DNA of 46,382 bases, taken from Bacillota bacterium (GTDB lineage Bacteria; Bacillota; Limnochordia; Darwinibacteriales; Darwinibacteriaceae). Each line of letters starts with the position of its first letter. Within the stretch, counting starts at the first letter, position 1. Below are positions 31,898-39,910 of the stretch, in pieces. Location of the stretch: NCBI GenBank assembly GCA_012837925.1, contig DUQE01000202.1, positions 1 to 46,382 of the forward strand. Reading direction: 5' to 3'. A program made the translations under genes and the position numbers. A model generated the notes under the pieces. The model was not told the DNA's origin, searched no databases, and was given only the letters and a program-made list of their open reading frames with translations.

Positions 31898-32857
31898 TCA
31901 CTCGTACCGAATCCGCGGATCCGCAAATGCATAAGACACGTCAGCAATGATGCTACCTAAGAATATCAGAACAGCAAACATAAGATTGATCCCCATGATC
32001 ACAGGGTAGTTGCGTTCGTTTAAAGCCTGAATGGCAAGGGAGCCAAGTCCCGGCCAGGTGAAGATGTTCTCTACAATGACCGCACCCGAGAAGATCGTAG
32101 GGAGCATGAAGCCCATCAACGTTAAAATAGGCAAGAGGGCGTTGCGTAGAGCATGTTTGTAGATTACGATGTTTTCTCTTAATCCTTTCGAGCGTGCGGT
32201 GCGCAGATAATCTTCGTTGAGTACCTCCAAAAGGCTCGAACGCATGTACCGGGCTACGCTGGCAATACTGCTCAGACCGAGAGTCATAGCCGGAAGGAGC
32301 AAGTAGCGCACGTAACCCAGGAAAGTATGTGGCTCCCCAGCCATGAAGAAACCGCCAGCGGGGAGAACATTTAAGGTAAGGGCAAAGACATAAAGCAGTA
32401 CAAGCCCGAAAAAGAAGCTGGGAATAGAAATCCCTACGAATGCAAAGAACGTGATTACATAGTCAAAAATGGAGTATTGATAACGGGCCGACAGTATTCC
32501 AACTGGAATACCAATACCCCAGCCCAGTACGATCGATGACAGAGAAAGAATGATTGTGGCAGGCATCCTCTCCTTAATCAGCGTAGCGACTGGTCTGCGC
32601 GCTGAATCGAAGGACAACCCCAAATCTCCTCGCACAATGTCCCCTAACCAACGGACGTACTGAACCAGAAATGGTTGATCGACTCCAAGCTGGGCCTCTC
32701 GCTGTGCAATAACGGCCGTATCAAGGTCGGGAACGCCGCGTAGATGGGTTACAGGGCTTCCGGGCGCAATCGTGATAATTAGATAAAGCAAAAATGTAAA
32801 CCCCAAAAGGACCGGGATCCCTTGGAGAACAATTCTTCGAATAATGTAACGCCACAT
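31898..32857 (-). CDS. Peptide/nickel-type ABC transporter permease (DppB/OppB family)
   Basis: A 319-residue membrane protein: MWRYIIRRIVLQGIPVLLG at the N-terminus, then LGVDQPFLVQYVRWLGDIVRGDLG and RYMRSSLLEVLNEDYLRTARSKGL (ATPase-coupling EAA loop). It ends with VENIFTWPGLGSLAIQALNERNYPVIMG, all standard for DppB. AAAGGTG precedes the ATG. It lies 67 bases after the binding-protein gene, with a strong hairpin between. Confidence 0.93.
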   Translation of the reverse strand: MWRYIIRRIVLQGIPVLLGFTFLLYLIITIAPGSPVTHLRGVPDLDTAVIAQREAQLGVDQPFLVQYVRWLGDIVRGDLGLSFDSARRPVATLIKERMPATIILSLSSIVLGWGIGIPVGILSARYQYSIFDYVITFFAFVGISIPSFFFGLVLLYVFALTLNVLPAGGFFMAGEPHTFLGYVRYLLLPAMTLGLSSIASVARYMRSSLLEVLNEDYLRTARSKGLRENIVIYKHALRNALLPILTLMGFMLPTIFSGAVIVENIFTWPGLGSLAIQALNERNYPVIMGINLMFAVLIFLGSIIADVSYAFADPRIRYE

Positions 32858-32879
32858 ACAATCACCTTTCAGTAATGAG

Positions 32880-32906
32880 GTGGAACAGCAGAGTCTGCTG
32901 TTCCAC
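32880..32906 (-). other. Strong intercistronic hairpin between the peptide-binding protein and permease genes
   Basis: GTGGAACAGCAGA (32880-32892) is perfectly complementary to TCTGCTGTTCCAC (32894-32906): a 13-bp stem whose real loop must include some of the central bases. No T-run follows on the minus strand. It probably protects the upstream message or partially terminates it, favouring binding-protein synthesis. Confidence 0.65.
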
Positions 32907-32924
32907 TCTCGGGTAGTCTTGCGA

Positions 32925-34535
32925 TTAGTCTTTTAGCCAGACTTTTTCTAGAAGTTGTCGACCAACAAGAGGACCATATGGACCCGGCTCGGTGTCGATT
33001 CCTTGAACTCGTTTGTTGATTGCTCCAATGGTTACACCGTAGTTGAGGAACATAGAAGGCAAATCGTAGTTGATGACGCGTTGCCATTCTGCGTAGATTT
33101 CCTTCCTTTTCTCCATATCGGTCTCTTGACGTCCCAGTTCAATCAGCCTGTCGGATTCTGGATTGTTGTAACCGGGGTCATTCCACAGGGATGTGGAGTG
33201 CCATATTCCATAGGGATCTGGATCAACCGCTAAGCTCCAGCTCATGGTAAAGATGTCAAACTCCCGCGCGTCAACTCTGTCAACTGCTGCACTGAATTCC
33301 ATGAACATGAGGTTCACTTTGATGCCAATGTCTTCCATGTTTTGCTGGAAGAGCAGGGCCATCTGTTCAGTCAAGCGACTGCCGTCAGGAACGAGGAACT
33401 CGAACTCCAGCCTCTCTCCATTCTTTTGGAGGATACCGTCGCTTCCAGGTGTCCAGCCTGCTTCGGCTAGCATCTTAGAGGCCCGTTCAGGATCGTAGTC
33501 GTAGGTATCGATTCCTTCATCTGTAAACGCCCATGATGCTGTGGGCATGGGTGCATTGGCCACAATCCCAAAACCTTCGCGAATTACGTCAACATAAAGC
33601 TGCCGATCGAAACCATAGGTGATGGCCTGACGCACAGCCACATCGTTAAACCTCTCCTGACGTAAGTTAAACGCGATGTAACTATAACTCAAAGCCTCAT
33701 AGACATAGATGTCGATGTGATTCATATCGCTCACCTGGAGGTACTGTTCCGGTGAAATCTCAATGAAGTCTATGCGGTTTTGTTGCAGGAAAATGGGAAT
33801 CGTATCTTGCGAGACTTTTTGATATACAAGAGTATCAATATTGGGTCGGCCAAAGAAATACTCTTCATTCGCCTCAAAGGTCACATGTTGGTCTGTTAAG
33901 AACTCGACGAACTTGAAGGGGCCGCTGCCGATGGGATGGAGATTGAAATCGGCCGTTTCTAACTCGCCTACTGGAATGTGTTCGAGCAAGTGGGAGGGCA
34001 GGATCCCGTAGCCAAACGACGACAGTAGCGGGGCATGCGGTCTTGTTGTGGAGAACTTAATCGTGTAATCATCAATGACTTCGATGCCGGGTACATCTGT
34101 TGCTTTACCTTCCTTATACTCCTGAGCACCTACAAGCATATTAAATGTTCCGTACCTGACCCCTGTGTATTCAGGGTGAAGTATGGTCCTATAGGTATAG
34201 GCTACATCTTTGGCGGTAAGTTCCACGCCGTCGTGAAACTTGATCCCTTCGTGTAGGTAGAAGGTGATCTCCAATCCATCCTCGGAGATTTCCCATGCTT
34301 TTGCTACCTTCGGTTGGGGTTGGAGATTGGCGTCGATTTGGATTAGTCCGTCATAGACGACGTCAATGACATAGGCGTCATATTGCTCCGTATAGAGAAT
34401 TGGATTGAACATTCCCCGGGGGTTGATGGTTGTTCCATAACGGAAGGTTCCACCTTGGGTGGGTACTTCTTGGGCCGCGACAAGAACGGACAGACTAAGT
34501 ACGATCAACAGCACCAAAACCAATTGCTTCCTCAA
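32925..34535 (-). CDS. Peptide ABC transporter periplasmic binding protein (DppA/OppA, SBP family 5)
   Basis: A 536-residue class II binding protein, first gene of the operon. TTG start with AAGGAGG 8-9 bases upstream. The signal peptide LVLVLLIVLSLSVLVAAQE lacks a lipobox cysteine. Family 5 landmarks are GGTFRYGTTINP, ILYTEQYDAYVIDVVYDGLIQ, AKAWEISEDGLEITFYLHEGIKFHDG, PIGSGPFKFVEF, NRIDFIEISPEQY and YDPERASKMLAEAGWTPG. Ligands of this family include oligopeptides, nickel and some sugars. A chemoreceptor gene diverges from it, which may point to coupled peptide sensing. Confidence 0.92.
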   Translation of the reverse strand: MRKQLVLVLLIVLSLSVLVAAQEVPTQGGTFRYGTTINPRGMFNPILYTEQYDAYVIDVVYDGLIQIDANLQPQPKVAKAWEISEDGLEITFYLHEGIKFHDGVELTAKDVAYTYRTILHPEYTGVRYGTFNMLVGAQEYKEGKATDVPGIEVIDDYTIKFSTTRPHAPLLSSFGYGILPSHLLEHIPVGELETADFNLHPIGSGPFKFVEFLTDQHVTFEANEEYFFGRPNIDTLVYQKVSQDTIPIFLQQNRIDFIEISPEQYLQVSDMNHIDIYVYEALSYSYIAFNLRQERFNDVAVRQAITYGFDRQLYVDVIREGFGIVANAPMPTASWAFTDEGIDTYDYDPERASKMLAEAGWTPGSDGILQKNGERLEFEFLVPDGSRLTEQMALLFQQNMEDIGIKVNLMFMEFSAAVDRVDAREFDIFTMSWSLAVDPDPYGIWHSTSLWNDPGYNNPESDRLIELGRQETDMEKRKEIYAEWQRVINYDLPSMFLNYGVTIGAINKRVQGIDTEPGPYGPLVGRQLLEKVWLKD

Positions 34536-34560
34536 AATCGCATCCTCCTTATAAAGGTAT

Positions 34561-34590
34561 TTGACAGATTATTCTGTGGAGACTTATAAT
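34561..34590 (+). promoter_or_regulatory. Consensus sigma-70-type promoter reading toward the chemoreceptor gene
   Basis: TTGACA (34561-34566), an 18-base spacer and TATAAT (34585-34590): both hexamers are perfect. Initiation near 34597 leaves about 300 bases of leader before the chemoreceptor. On the other strand TTGGGA, 16 bases, TATAAG overlaps it and may drive the peptide-importer operon. Confidence 0.75.
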
Positions 34591-34596
34591 TTCCTG

Positions 34597-34862
34597 CCTT
34601 TTTATCCCAAATGCTGGGAGTTGTCTCCAAGCAGACTGAAACATTCTCTGGAGATTCCACATAAAAATACACATTCCTTGCGTAATAATTCATTTTACAT
34701 TAGGTTTACGGAAAGGGCGAATCTGAAACACAATGATAGGAAACCCTGCGCATTTGTTCGAAAACAGGCATGAGATACGCAGTACCTTTTGTTGAAAACC
34801 CGCCTGAATAAGGTTGCTTTGGGCCGAAAATAGAGGATGATAGCTTCAAGAGGAGAAGTACT
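34597..34862 (+). other. Long 5' leader of the chemoreceptor gene, function unknown
   Basis: This ~270-base stretch between the consensus promoter and the tiny upstream ORF has no open frame with a ribosome site. Its first part holds short inverted repeats (GGAG/CTCC near 34617-34630, TCTCCA/TGGAGA near 34625-34655), and the middle is AT-rich. I looked for a cyclic di-GMP riboswitch or other known leader and saw no match. Confidence 0.4.
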
Positions 34863-34907
34863 ATGCAAATACTTCCATTGTATTGGAGTGGTCTAAGTGA
34901 AGCTTAG
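34863..34907 (+). CDS. Putative 14-residue upstream ORF overlapping the chemoreceptor start
   Basis: ATG at 34863 is preceded by AGGAG with a 7-base gap, a far better ribosome site than that of the chemoreceptor. It encodes [14 protein letters not shown] and stops at TAG 34905-34907, after the GTG start of the chemoreceptor at 34897, which is in another frame. This layout fits translational coupling or a leader peptide controlling chemoreceptor synthesis. No homology can be judged at this length. Confidence 0.4.
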   Translation: MQILPLYWSGLSEA

Positions 34908-36732
34908 CATACGATCCAAACTTGTTCTTGTCATTGGGTTGTTATTCATCGTGGGTTCGGTCGTGAACACCATTATTCCTATTGTCTTTTACAACAGGGC
35001 TTTGTATAGCCAACTCAACAGCCAGGCAGAGGAGTTGGCACAACTTGTGCGAAGTTCTCATATCAGCAGTGGCCAGGCCACAGATGTGGCTGAAGAGATG
35101 CTGGAGGAGCAACTCCTGGGAACGTCCTATATCCTAGCCTTACTCATGGCTTCTGGAGAACTCGATCAGAGTACAGTAGAGGACATCGCCCGTTCAACCG
35201 AGATTGACGAGATCTACATAACTGATGAAAAGGGAGTCACCATCCTTTCGAATAACCCAGGTGCCATCGGCTGGCAGTTCCCTGATGATCCTAGCGCACA
35301 GGCCTATCCGTTCCGCGCCCTTCTTAATTCGCGAGACGGCAAGGTTACACAAGGCGTTACGATCCGAGATATCGATGGACAAGCATTCAAGTTCGTTGGC
35401 GTTTCACGAATTGACCAAGCGGGGATCGTCCAAGTGGGTGTGAGCGCCCAATCCCTCAGTGAGATCATGGATCGCATTGGCATGCAAGCTACGATCGAAC
35501 AGATTGTAACGAATGAAGATATTGTCTATGCCTTTGTCGTAGACTCCCAAGGCGTTTACCAGTATCATCCGCAAAGGGAGAACATAGGCAAGAAGCACGA
35601 AACTGTGGCCATGGCCGATGTGTATGACTATGAGTTGATTTTGGATGACGAGGGCAATAAACTGTCTGTCGGGTTATCTATGACTGGATTTTTGGCCGCA
35701 CAGGGCCAGGCTCGAACGTCTACCATTTCAGCAGCCTTGGCTTTGGTCGTCTTAGTCGTAATCGTTGTTTGGGTCTGGTCGGGTACCTTCGTTCGTTCCA
35801 TTCAAACCCTGATTGATCGCATCGGAACTCTGGCCAGCGGAGACTTTACGGTGGAGATTGAGACAACAAGTCAGGATGAAATCGGCCGCGCTTTTCATGC
35901 TCTAGAACGGCTGAAGGTCGATGTGGGTAGAATGTTGACCAATGCGCTGACTACATCGCAGAATCTTGCGTCGGCCAGTGGAGAGTTGGCCGCTTCTACC
36001 GAACAGACCAGTGCTTCTATTGAAGAAGTTGCCAGTACCTCGAATGAGTTTGCTGTGACTGTAGAGCGAATCAGTGATAATGCCAATGCTATGGCAGGAG
36101 CAGTGCAAGGTATTGCCGATCGAGCCGTTGACGGAGAAAAGGCCATTGAGCAATCCGTAGTGAAAACCACTGAACTTAGGCACAGGATCAGCGAGTTAGC
36201 GGAGTCTGTGAATGGTCTTGGCCAGCGATCCCGTGAAGTAGGACAGATCGTCGAACTCATTTCTCAGATTGCCGACCAAACGAATCTTTTGGCGCTAAAT
36301 GCTGCTATCGAGGCAGCCCGGGCAGGTGAGCACGGGCGAGGTTTCGCGGTGGTCGCCGAAGAGGTCAGGGCCCTGGCAGAACAATCAGCCGAGGCGGCCG
36401 GGAATATCTCCCAGCTGATTACGGCGATTCAAAGAGAGGCCGACAACGCCGTTAAGGGCATTTCGGACAGTGCAACACAGGCTGAGACCAACGCCAAAGT
36501 CGTAAGCGACAGTGGACGCGTCCTGCAAGAGATCTTGGAGGCTGTGGATGAAGTGATTGATGAGGTAACAAGAGTCTCCAACGGTACCCAGGATTTACGA
36601 TCCGGCAGTCAACAACTTGCTGCAGCCACGGAAGAGCAATCCGCTACCATGGAAGAGGTTGCCGTTTTGGCTAACAGTCTAAGCGAGATGTCCACAGAAT
36701 TGCAGGAGTTAGTCGAGCACTTCAAAATCTAA
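34897..36732 (+). CDS. Methyl-accepting chemotaxis protein with periplasmic Cache-like sensor
   Basis: A 611-residue chemoreceptor. Membrane helices lie at ~8-30 and ~275-296. The ~245 residues between them form a Cache-like sensor domain ([14 protein letters not shown], then [24 protein letters not shown], a typical Cache motif). A HAMP region follows at ~297-350 and a long coiled-coil signalling domain whose tip is [35 protein letters not shown]. The C-terminus has no NWETF-like CheR tether. GTG start, weak GGAG upstream; see the overlapping tiny ORF. It is divergent from the peptide-importer operon, so a peptide or amino-acid stimulus is a reasonable guess. No other chemotaxis gene is in the window. 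Confidence 0.93.
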   Translation: MKLSIRSKLVLVIGLLFIVGSVVNTIIPIVFYNRALYSQLNSQAEELAQLVRSSHISSGQATDVAEEMLEEQLLGTSYILALLMASGELDQSTVEDIARSTEIDEIYITDEKGVTILSNNPGAIGWQFPDDPSAQAYPFRALLNSRDGKVTQGVTIRDIDGQAFKFVGVSRIDQAGIVQVGVSAQSLSEIMDRIGMQATIEQIVTNEDIVYAFVVDSQGVYQYHPQRENIGKKHETVAMADVYDYELILDDEGNKLSVGLSMTGFLAAQGQARTSTISAALALVVLVVIVVWVWSGTFVRSIQTLIDRIGTLASGDFTVEIETTSQDEIGRAFHALERLKVDVGRMLTNALTTSQNLASASGELAASTEQTSASIEEVASTSNEFAVTVERISDNANAMAGAVQGIADRAVDGEKAIEQSVVKTTELRHRISELAESVNGLGQRSREVGQIVELISQIADQTNLLALNAAIEAARAGEHGRGFAVVAEEVRALAEQSAEAAGNISQLITAIQREADNAVKGISDSATQAETNAKVVSDSGRVLQEILEAVDEVIDEVTRVSNGTQDLRSGSQQLAAATEEQSATMEEVAVLANSLSEMSTELQELVEHFKI

Positions 36733-36758
36733 CAGACGAAAGAGTCATCAAGAAAAAG

Positions 36759-36795
36759 ATGCTCCCCTAGCTTTTGATGCGGGGGAGCATTTCTG
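36759..36795 (+). terminator. Terminator-like hairpin after the chemoreceptor gene
   Basis: ATGCTCCCC (36759-36767) pairs with GGGGAGCAT (36782-36790), a 9-bp stem followed by TTTCTG. On the other strand the stem is followed by CTTTTTCTT. Confidence 0.6.
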
Positions 36796-36816
36796 AATGA
36801 AAGGGTAGGTGGTATC

Positions 36817-37422
36817 ATGAAAGTACTTCTGACGGGCTTTGATCCCTTCGGTGGCGAGTCCTTGAACCCATCCTGGGAAGTGGTCCGACAACTGGCTCAA
36901 GATGATATGGAAGGCATCACACTGATCACTGTGCAATTGCCTACTGTTTACGGAGCATCTCTCAAAAAAGTCACTACGTCCATTAACCTCTACAAGCCTG
37001 ATGTTGTGATCGCGCTGGGTCAAGCAGGCGGGAGACCCGACATATCGATTGAAAGAGTTGCATTGAACATCAATGATGCTCCAATTCCAGACAATGAGGG
37101 TAACCAACCTATAGACACATCCATTGTGGACGGTGGACCCGCAGCGTACTTTTCGACCCTTCCCATCAAGCGTATGGTGGCGGAGCTACGCAGCGAAGGC
37201 ATCCCTGCTAGCATTTCGAACTCCGCTGGAACCTTTGTGTGCAATCATGTGATGTATGGTATTCTTCATTATATTGCAGAGCAACGGCTTCCCACTAGAG
37301 CAGGCTTCATTCATATACCCTACCTTCCGGTACAGGCAGTACTCCACAAGAACGCTCCGTCCATGGACCGAGAAACATTGATCCGTGGCCTGAAAGTGGC
37401 TATAAGAGCGGCTCTCGCCTAA
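36817..37422 (+). CDS. pcp: Pyroglutamyl-peptidase I
   Basis: A 201-residue cysteine peptidase of family C15 that removes N-terminal pyroglutamate from peptides in the cytoplasm. It begins MKVLLTGFDPFGGESLNPSW, the family signature. The catalytic triad is visible as E79 (DISIERVALN), C142 (SAGTFVCNHVMY) and H166 (GFIHIPYLP). Length is slightly below the usual ~215. It starts just after the chemoreceptor terminator. It is followed about 100 bases later by the glutamate 2,3-aminomutase gene, which has its own promoter; both deal with glutamate-type compounds, which may be coincidence. Confidence 0.95.
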   Translation: MKVLLTGFDPFGGESLNPSWEVVRQLAQDDMEGITLITVQLPTVYGASLKKVTTSINLYKPDVVIALGQAGGRPDISIERVALNINDAPIPDNEGNQPIDTSIVDGGPAAYFSTLPIKRMVAELRSEGIPASISNSAGTFVCNHVMYGILHYIAEQRLPTRAGFIHIPYLPVQAVLHKNAPSMDRETLIRGLKVAIRAALA

Positions 37423-37450
37423 GCTGAGTTCCACATCTCCTTTCCCAACT

Positions 37451-37480
37451 TTGACGAATACCCCTCGAACGTAGTATAAT
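37451..37480 (+). promoter_or_regulatory. Promoter of the glutamate 2,3-aminomutase gene
   Basis: TTGACG (37451-37456), an 18-base spacer and a perfect TATAAT (37475-37480), 45 bases before the ATG. Confidence 0.75.
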
Positions 37481-37525
37481 AAACCCCACAAATTTAACGA
37501 ACATTGGCTTGGGAAAGGAGATGCT

Positions 37526-38776
37526 ATGAACAAAAAGCAAATAGCTCTAAAAAGGGCGGCCGATTTAAGAAACAGAGTGCAAGATTATCTTGATGTGAAG
37601 GATACGATCCCCAGGGGTATGGCACCTGACCAACAAGCCAAATCAAAGGATAAGAAGCAGAGAATCCTAGACCATTTTAAGGCATCCGAGGAGAACTGGA
37701 ACGACTACAAGTGGCAACTTAAGAATCGGATCTCTGATGTGGACACACTGACCAAACTCACTTCCTTAGACGAAGATGAAGTATTGGCTGTGGAGCAGGT
37801 GGGGAAAAAGTTTCGTTGGAGTATTTCGCCTTACTATCTATCGCTTATCGATGATGACGATCGATACGACCCGATTAAACTCCAATCCATACCAACGGTG
37901 GCCGAGCTCACAGAGGAAGGGTTGGCTGATCCCATGGCGGAAGAGTTTACAAATCCCGCCGGTGCGATTACCAGACGCTATCCAGACAGGGTGATCATCA
38001 ACGTCACAAACCAGTGCGCAATGTATTGCAGACATTGCCAGAGACGACGCAACATAGGCTCAGACGATCATCATACGTCTCGAAAAAAGCTCGAGGAGTC
38101 TATTGCATATATTAGAGACAATCCAGAGATCAGGGATGTTCTCATTACGGGGGGAGATGCTCTGTTACTGGCCGATGCCTCATTGGATTGGCTCCTCGGA
38201 GAGCTTCACTCCATAAAGTCTGTTGAGTTAATCAGGCTGGGCTCACGAGTGTTGGCGACCATGCCCCAGAGAATAACGGACCGTTTAGTCAACATCTTAA
38301 AGAAGTATCCACCTCTTTATATCAACACGCAGTTTAACCATCCTAAGGAGTTGACAGAAGACGTCAAAGAGGCCTGTGATAAGTTAGCAACCGCGGGCAT
38401 TCCCCTGGGGAATCAGGCGGTGTTGCTCAATGGGATCAACAATGACAAGTATGTCATGCGCCTGTTGAACCAGGAACTCTTGAAGTTCAGAATCCGCCCA
38501 TACTACATTTTTCACGCCAAACGCGTCGTGGGTACCACACACTTCAGAACCTCCGTAGATGATGGAATCGAAATCATGGAGTATCTGCGCGGTTATACGT
38601 CTGGTATGGCTATACCAACCTATATTATCAATGCTCCTCAAGGACATGGAAAGACTCCCATCGCACCCCAATACCTTGTATCCAGGGGTAAGGATCATCT
38701 TATGATCCGCACTTGGGAAGGAAAGGTGTTCGAATATCCGAATCGCCCTACGCCTGACCTCAAAGAGCTTGTCTGA
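37526..38776 (+). CDS. eam: Glutamate 2,3-aminomutase (KamA family, radical SAM)
   Basis: A 416-residue radical-SAM, PLP-dependent aminomutase that would convert L-glutamate to beta-glutamate. The cluster motif is C164-AMY-C168-RH-C171, with GGDALLL for SAM binding and the PLP lysine at K376 (QGHGKTP). The key evidence is at the substrate carboxylate/amine sites. Lysine 2,3-aminomutase has two aspartates there (D293 and D330 in the clostridial enzyme); this protein has K332 (FHAKRVVG) and N369 (IINAPQG), the same residues and numbers reported for Clostridium difficile glutamate 2,3-aminomutase. AAAGGAG precedes the ATG; the gene is monocistronic with its own promoter and terminator. Beta-glutamate is a known compatible solute. 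Confidence 0.88.
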   Translation: MNKKQIALKRAADLRNRVQDYLDVKDTIPRGMAPDQQAKSKDKKQRILDHFKASEENWNDYKWQLKNRISDVDTLTKLTSLDEDEVLAVEQVGKKFRWSISPYYLSLIDDDDRYDPIKLQSIPTVAELTEEGLADPMAEEFTNPAGAITRRYPDRVIINVTNQCAMYCRHCQRRRNIGSDDHHTSRKKLEESIAYIRDNPEIRDVLITGGDALLLADASLDWLLGELHSIKSVELIRLGSRVLATMPQRITDRLVNILKKYPPLYINTQFNHPKELTEDVKEACDKLATAGIPLGNQAVLLNGINNDKYVMRLLNQELLKFRIRPYYIFHAKRVVGTTHFRTSVDDGIEIMEYLRGYTSGMAIPTYIINAPQGHGKTPIAPQYLVSRGKDHLMIRTWEGKVFEYPNRPTPDLKELV

Positions 38777-38785
38777 GGGCTGCTG

Positions 38786-38819
38786 GACCACTGTTGTTTT
38801 TTGAAACAGTGGTCTTTGT
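38786..38819 (+). terminator. Terminator after the glutamate 2,3-aminomutase gene
   Basis: GACCACTGTT (38786-38795) pairs with AACAGTGGTC (38805-38814), a 10-bp stem with a 9-base loop, followed by TTTGT. Confidence 0.7.
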
Positions 38820-38916
38820 ACATTCAACTGTATGGAAGGATTTCTACTGCCGTAAGAGAAGTATTTGAAGTGAAAGTACAAGGTCAAGCATATAGACATA
38901 AAGGAGGAAAAGTAGA

Positions 38917-39852
38917 ATGAAGAAGTTTATGTTGGTAGTCTTGTCACTGGCTTTAGTAGTGGGCTATGCAGCACCTTCAGTCTTTGCAGCGGAACAGTAC
39001 AAGATTGGCGTTCTAGCCCCTGCGGTAACCCATGGTTGGGTAGCAGCTGTAGCCTATGAGGCTGAGTCTCGCCTCAAAGAGTTAGGGGATGCGGTGAGTT
39101 ACAGGATCCAAACCAGCACCAACGCAGAAGAGATGACTGCGCAACTCGACGATTTGATGACTTGGGGCGCACAGGCTATCGTTGCGTTTCCACAGTGGGA
39201 AGGTATGGAAGTTCCCATGGAGAGAGCTTTGGACGCTGGGATTGTCATCGTGAACTTCGACATTGTCATTGACTTGGAGGGCATCTATCGAGTATCTGGT
39301 GACAACGAAGACATGGGTGTTCAAGGTGCTCATTACATCGTTGACAAGGTTGGAACCGATGCAACCGTCGTTATCCTCGAAGTACCCACGTCTGGGTCTG
39401 TGTCTGCCCTCCGGAAGAAGGGCTTCTTGGATACAGTGGCGGAGATCGCACCGAACTTGAACCTGCTGACCTATGCAACCCAGTTCACAAGGGAAGACGG
39501 TCTCAAGGATTTCTCTGACATCCTCATCCGTAACCCCAGGATCGATGCCGTTTATTCCATGGATGACGAGACATCTCTTGGTGTACTGCAAGCCATCCGT
39601 GAGGCTGGCCGTACAGACATCAAGGTAATAACCGGTGGTGGCGGTATGCAAGAATATTTCGAGCTCATGCCCGAAAACGATGACATCTGGATCCAGTCCG
39701 CACTCTACAGTCCGCGGATGGTTCGGGATGCGGTAGATGTAGCGCTTCAGGTTCTAAGAGGTGAGACCGTAGAAGAGGTCAAGATTATTCCAACGACGAT
39801 CGTTGACAGAACAAACTACCTCCAGTTCCTTGATGCCAATTCTCCATACTAG
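38917..39852 (+). CDS. Sugar ABC transporter periplasmic binding protein (RbsB-like, Peripla_BP_4)
   Basis: A 311-residue type I sugar-binding protein. AAGGAGG precedes the ATG. The signal peptide MLVVLSLALVVGYAAPSVFA has no lipobox. Typical blocks are YKIGVLAPAVTHGWVAAVAYEAESRL, QLDDLMTWGAQAIVAFPQW, IVIVNFDIV, GFLDTVAEIAPNLN and AVYSMDDETSLGVLQAIREAG. Ligands in this family include pentoses, hexoses, inositol and autoinducer-2. The operon continues with an RbsA-like ATPase, an RbsC-like permease and a Gfo/Idh/MocA dehydrogenase, pointing to a polyol or cyclitol-like sugar, though that is inference. Confidence 0.9.
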   Translation: MKKFMLVVLSLALVVGYAAPSVFAAEQYKIGVLAPAVTHGWVAAVAYEAESRLKELGDAVSYRIQTSTNAEEMTAQLDDLMTWGAQAIVAFPQWEGMEVPMERALDAGIVIVNFDIVIDLEGIYRVSGDNEDMGVQGAHYIVDKVGTDATVVILEVPTSGSVSALRKKGFLDTVAEIAPNLNLLTYATQFTREDGLKDFSDILIRNPRIDAVYSMDDETSLGVLQAIREAGRTDIKVITGGGGMQEYFELMPENDDIWIQSALYSPRMVRDAVDVALQVLRGETVEEVKIIPTTIVDRTNYLQFLDANSPY

Positions 39853-39866
39853 AGACTAACAATGCG

Positions 39867-39890
39867 GGAGGTGGCCTCACAGCCACCTCC
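39867..39890 (+). other. Intercistronic hairpin after the sugar-binding protein gene
   Basis: GGAGGTGGC (39867-39875) pairs perfectly with GCCACCTCC (39882-39890) around a 6-base loop. No T-run follows. Same arrangement as after the other two leading binding-protein genes. Confidence 0.65.
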
Positions 39891-39910
39891 TTGTGCTTGG
39901 ATGTGATGCT

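Noticed and set aside
34597-34862. Cyclic di-GMP (GEMM) riboswitch ahead of the chemoreceptor
   Set aside because: None of the conserved GEMM core could be found by eye.
38865-38894. TTGAAG-18-CATATA as promoter of the sugar importer operon
   Set aside because: Initiation would fall on the ribosome-binding site, leaving no usable leader. The true promoter is probably further upstream or overlaps 38820-38864.
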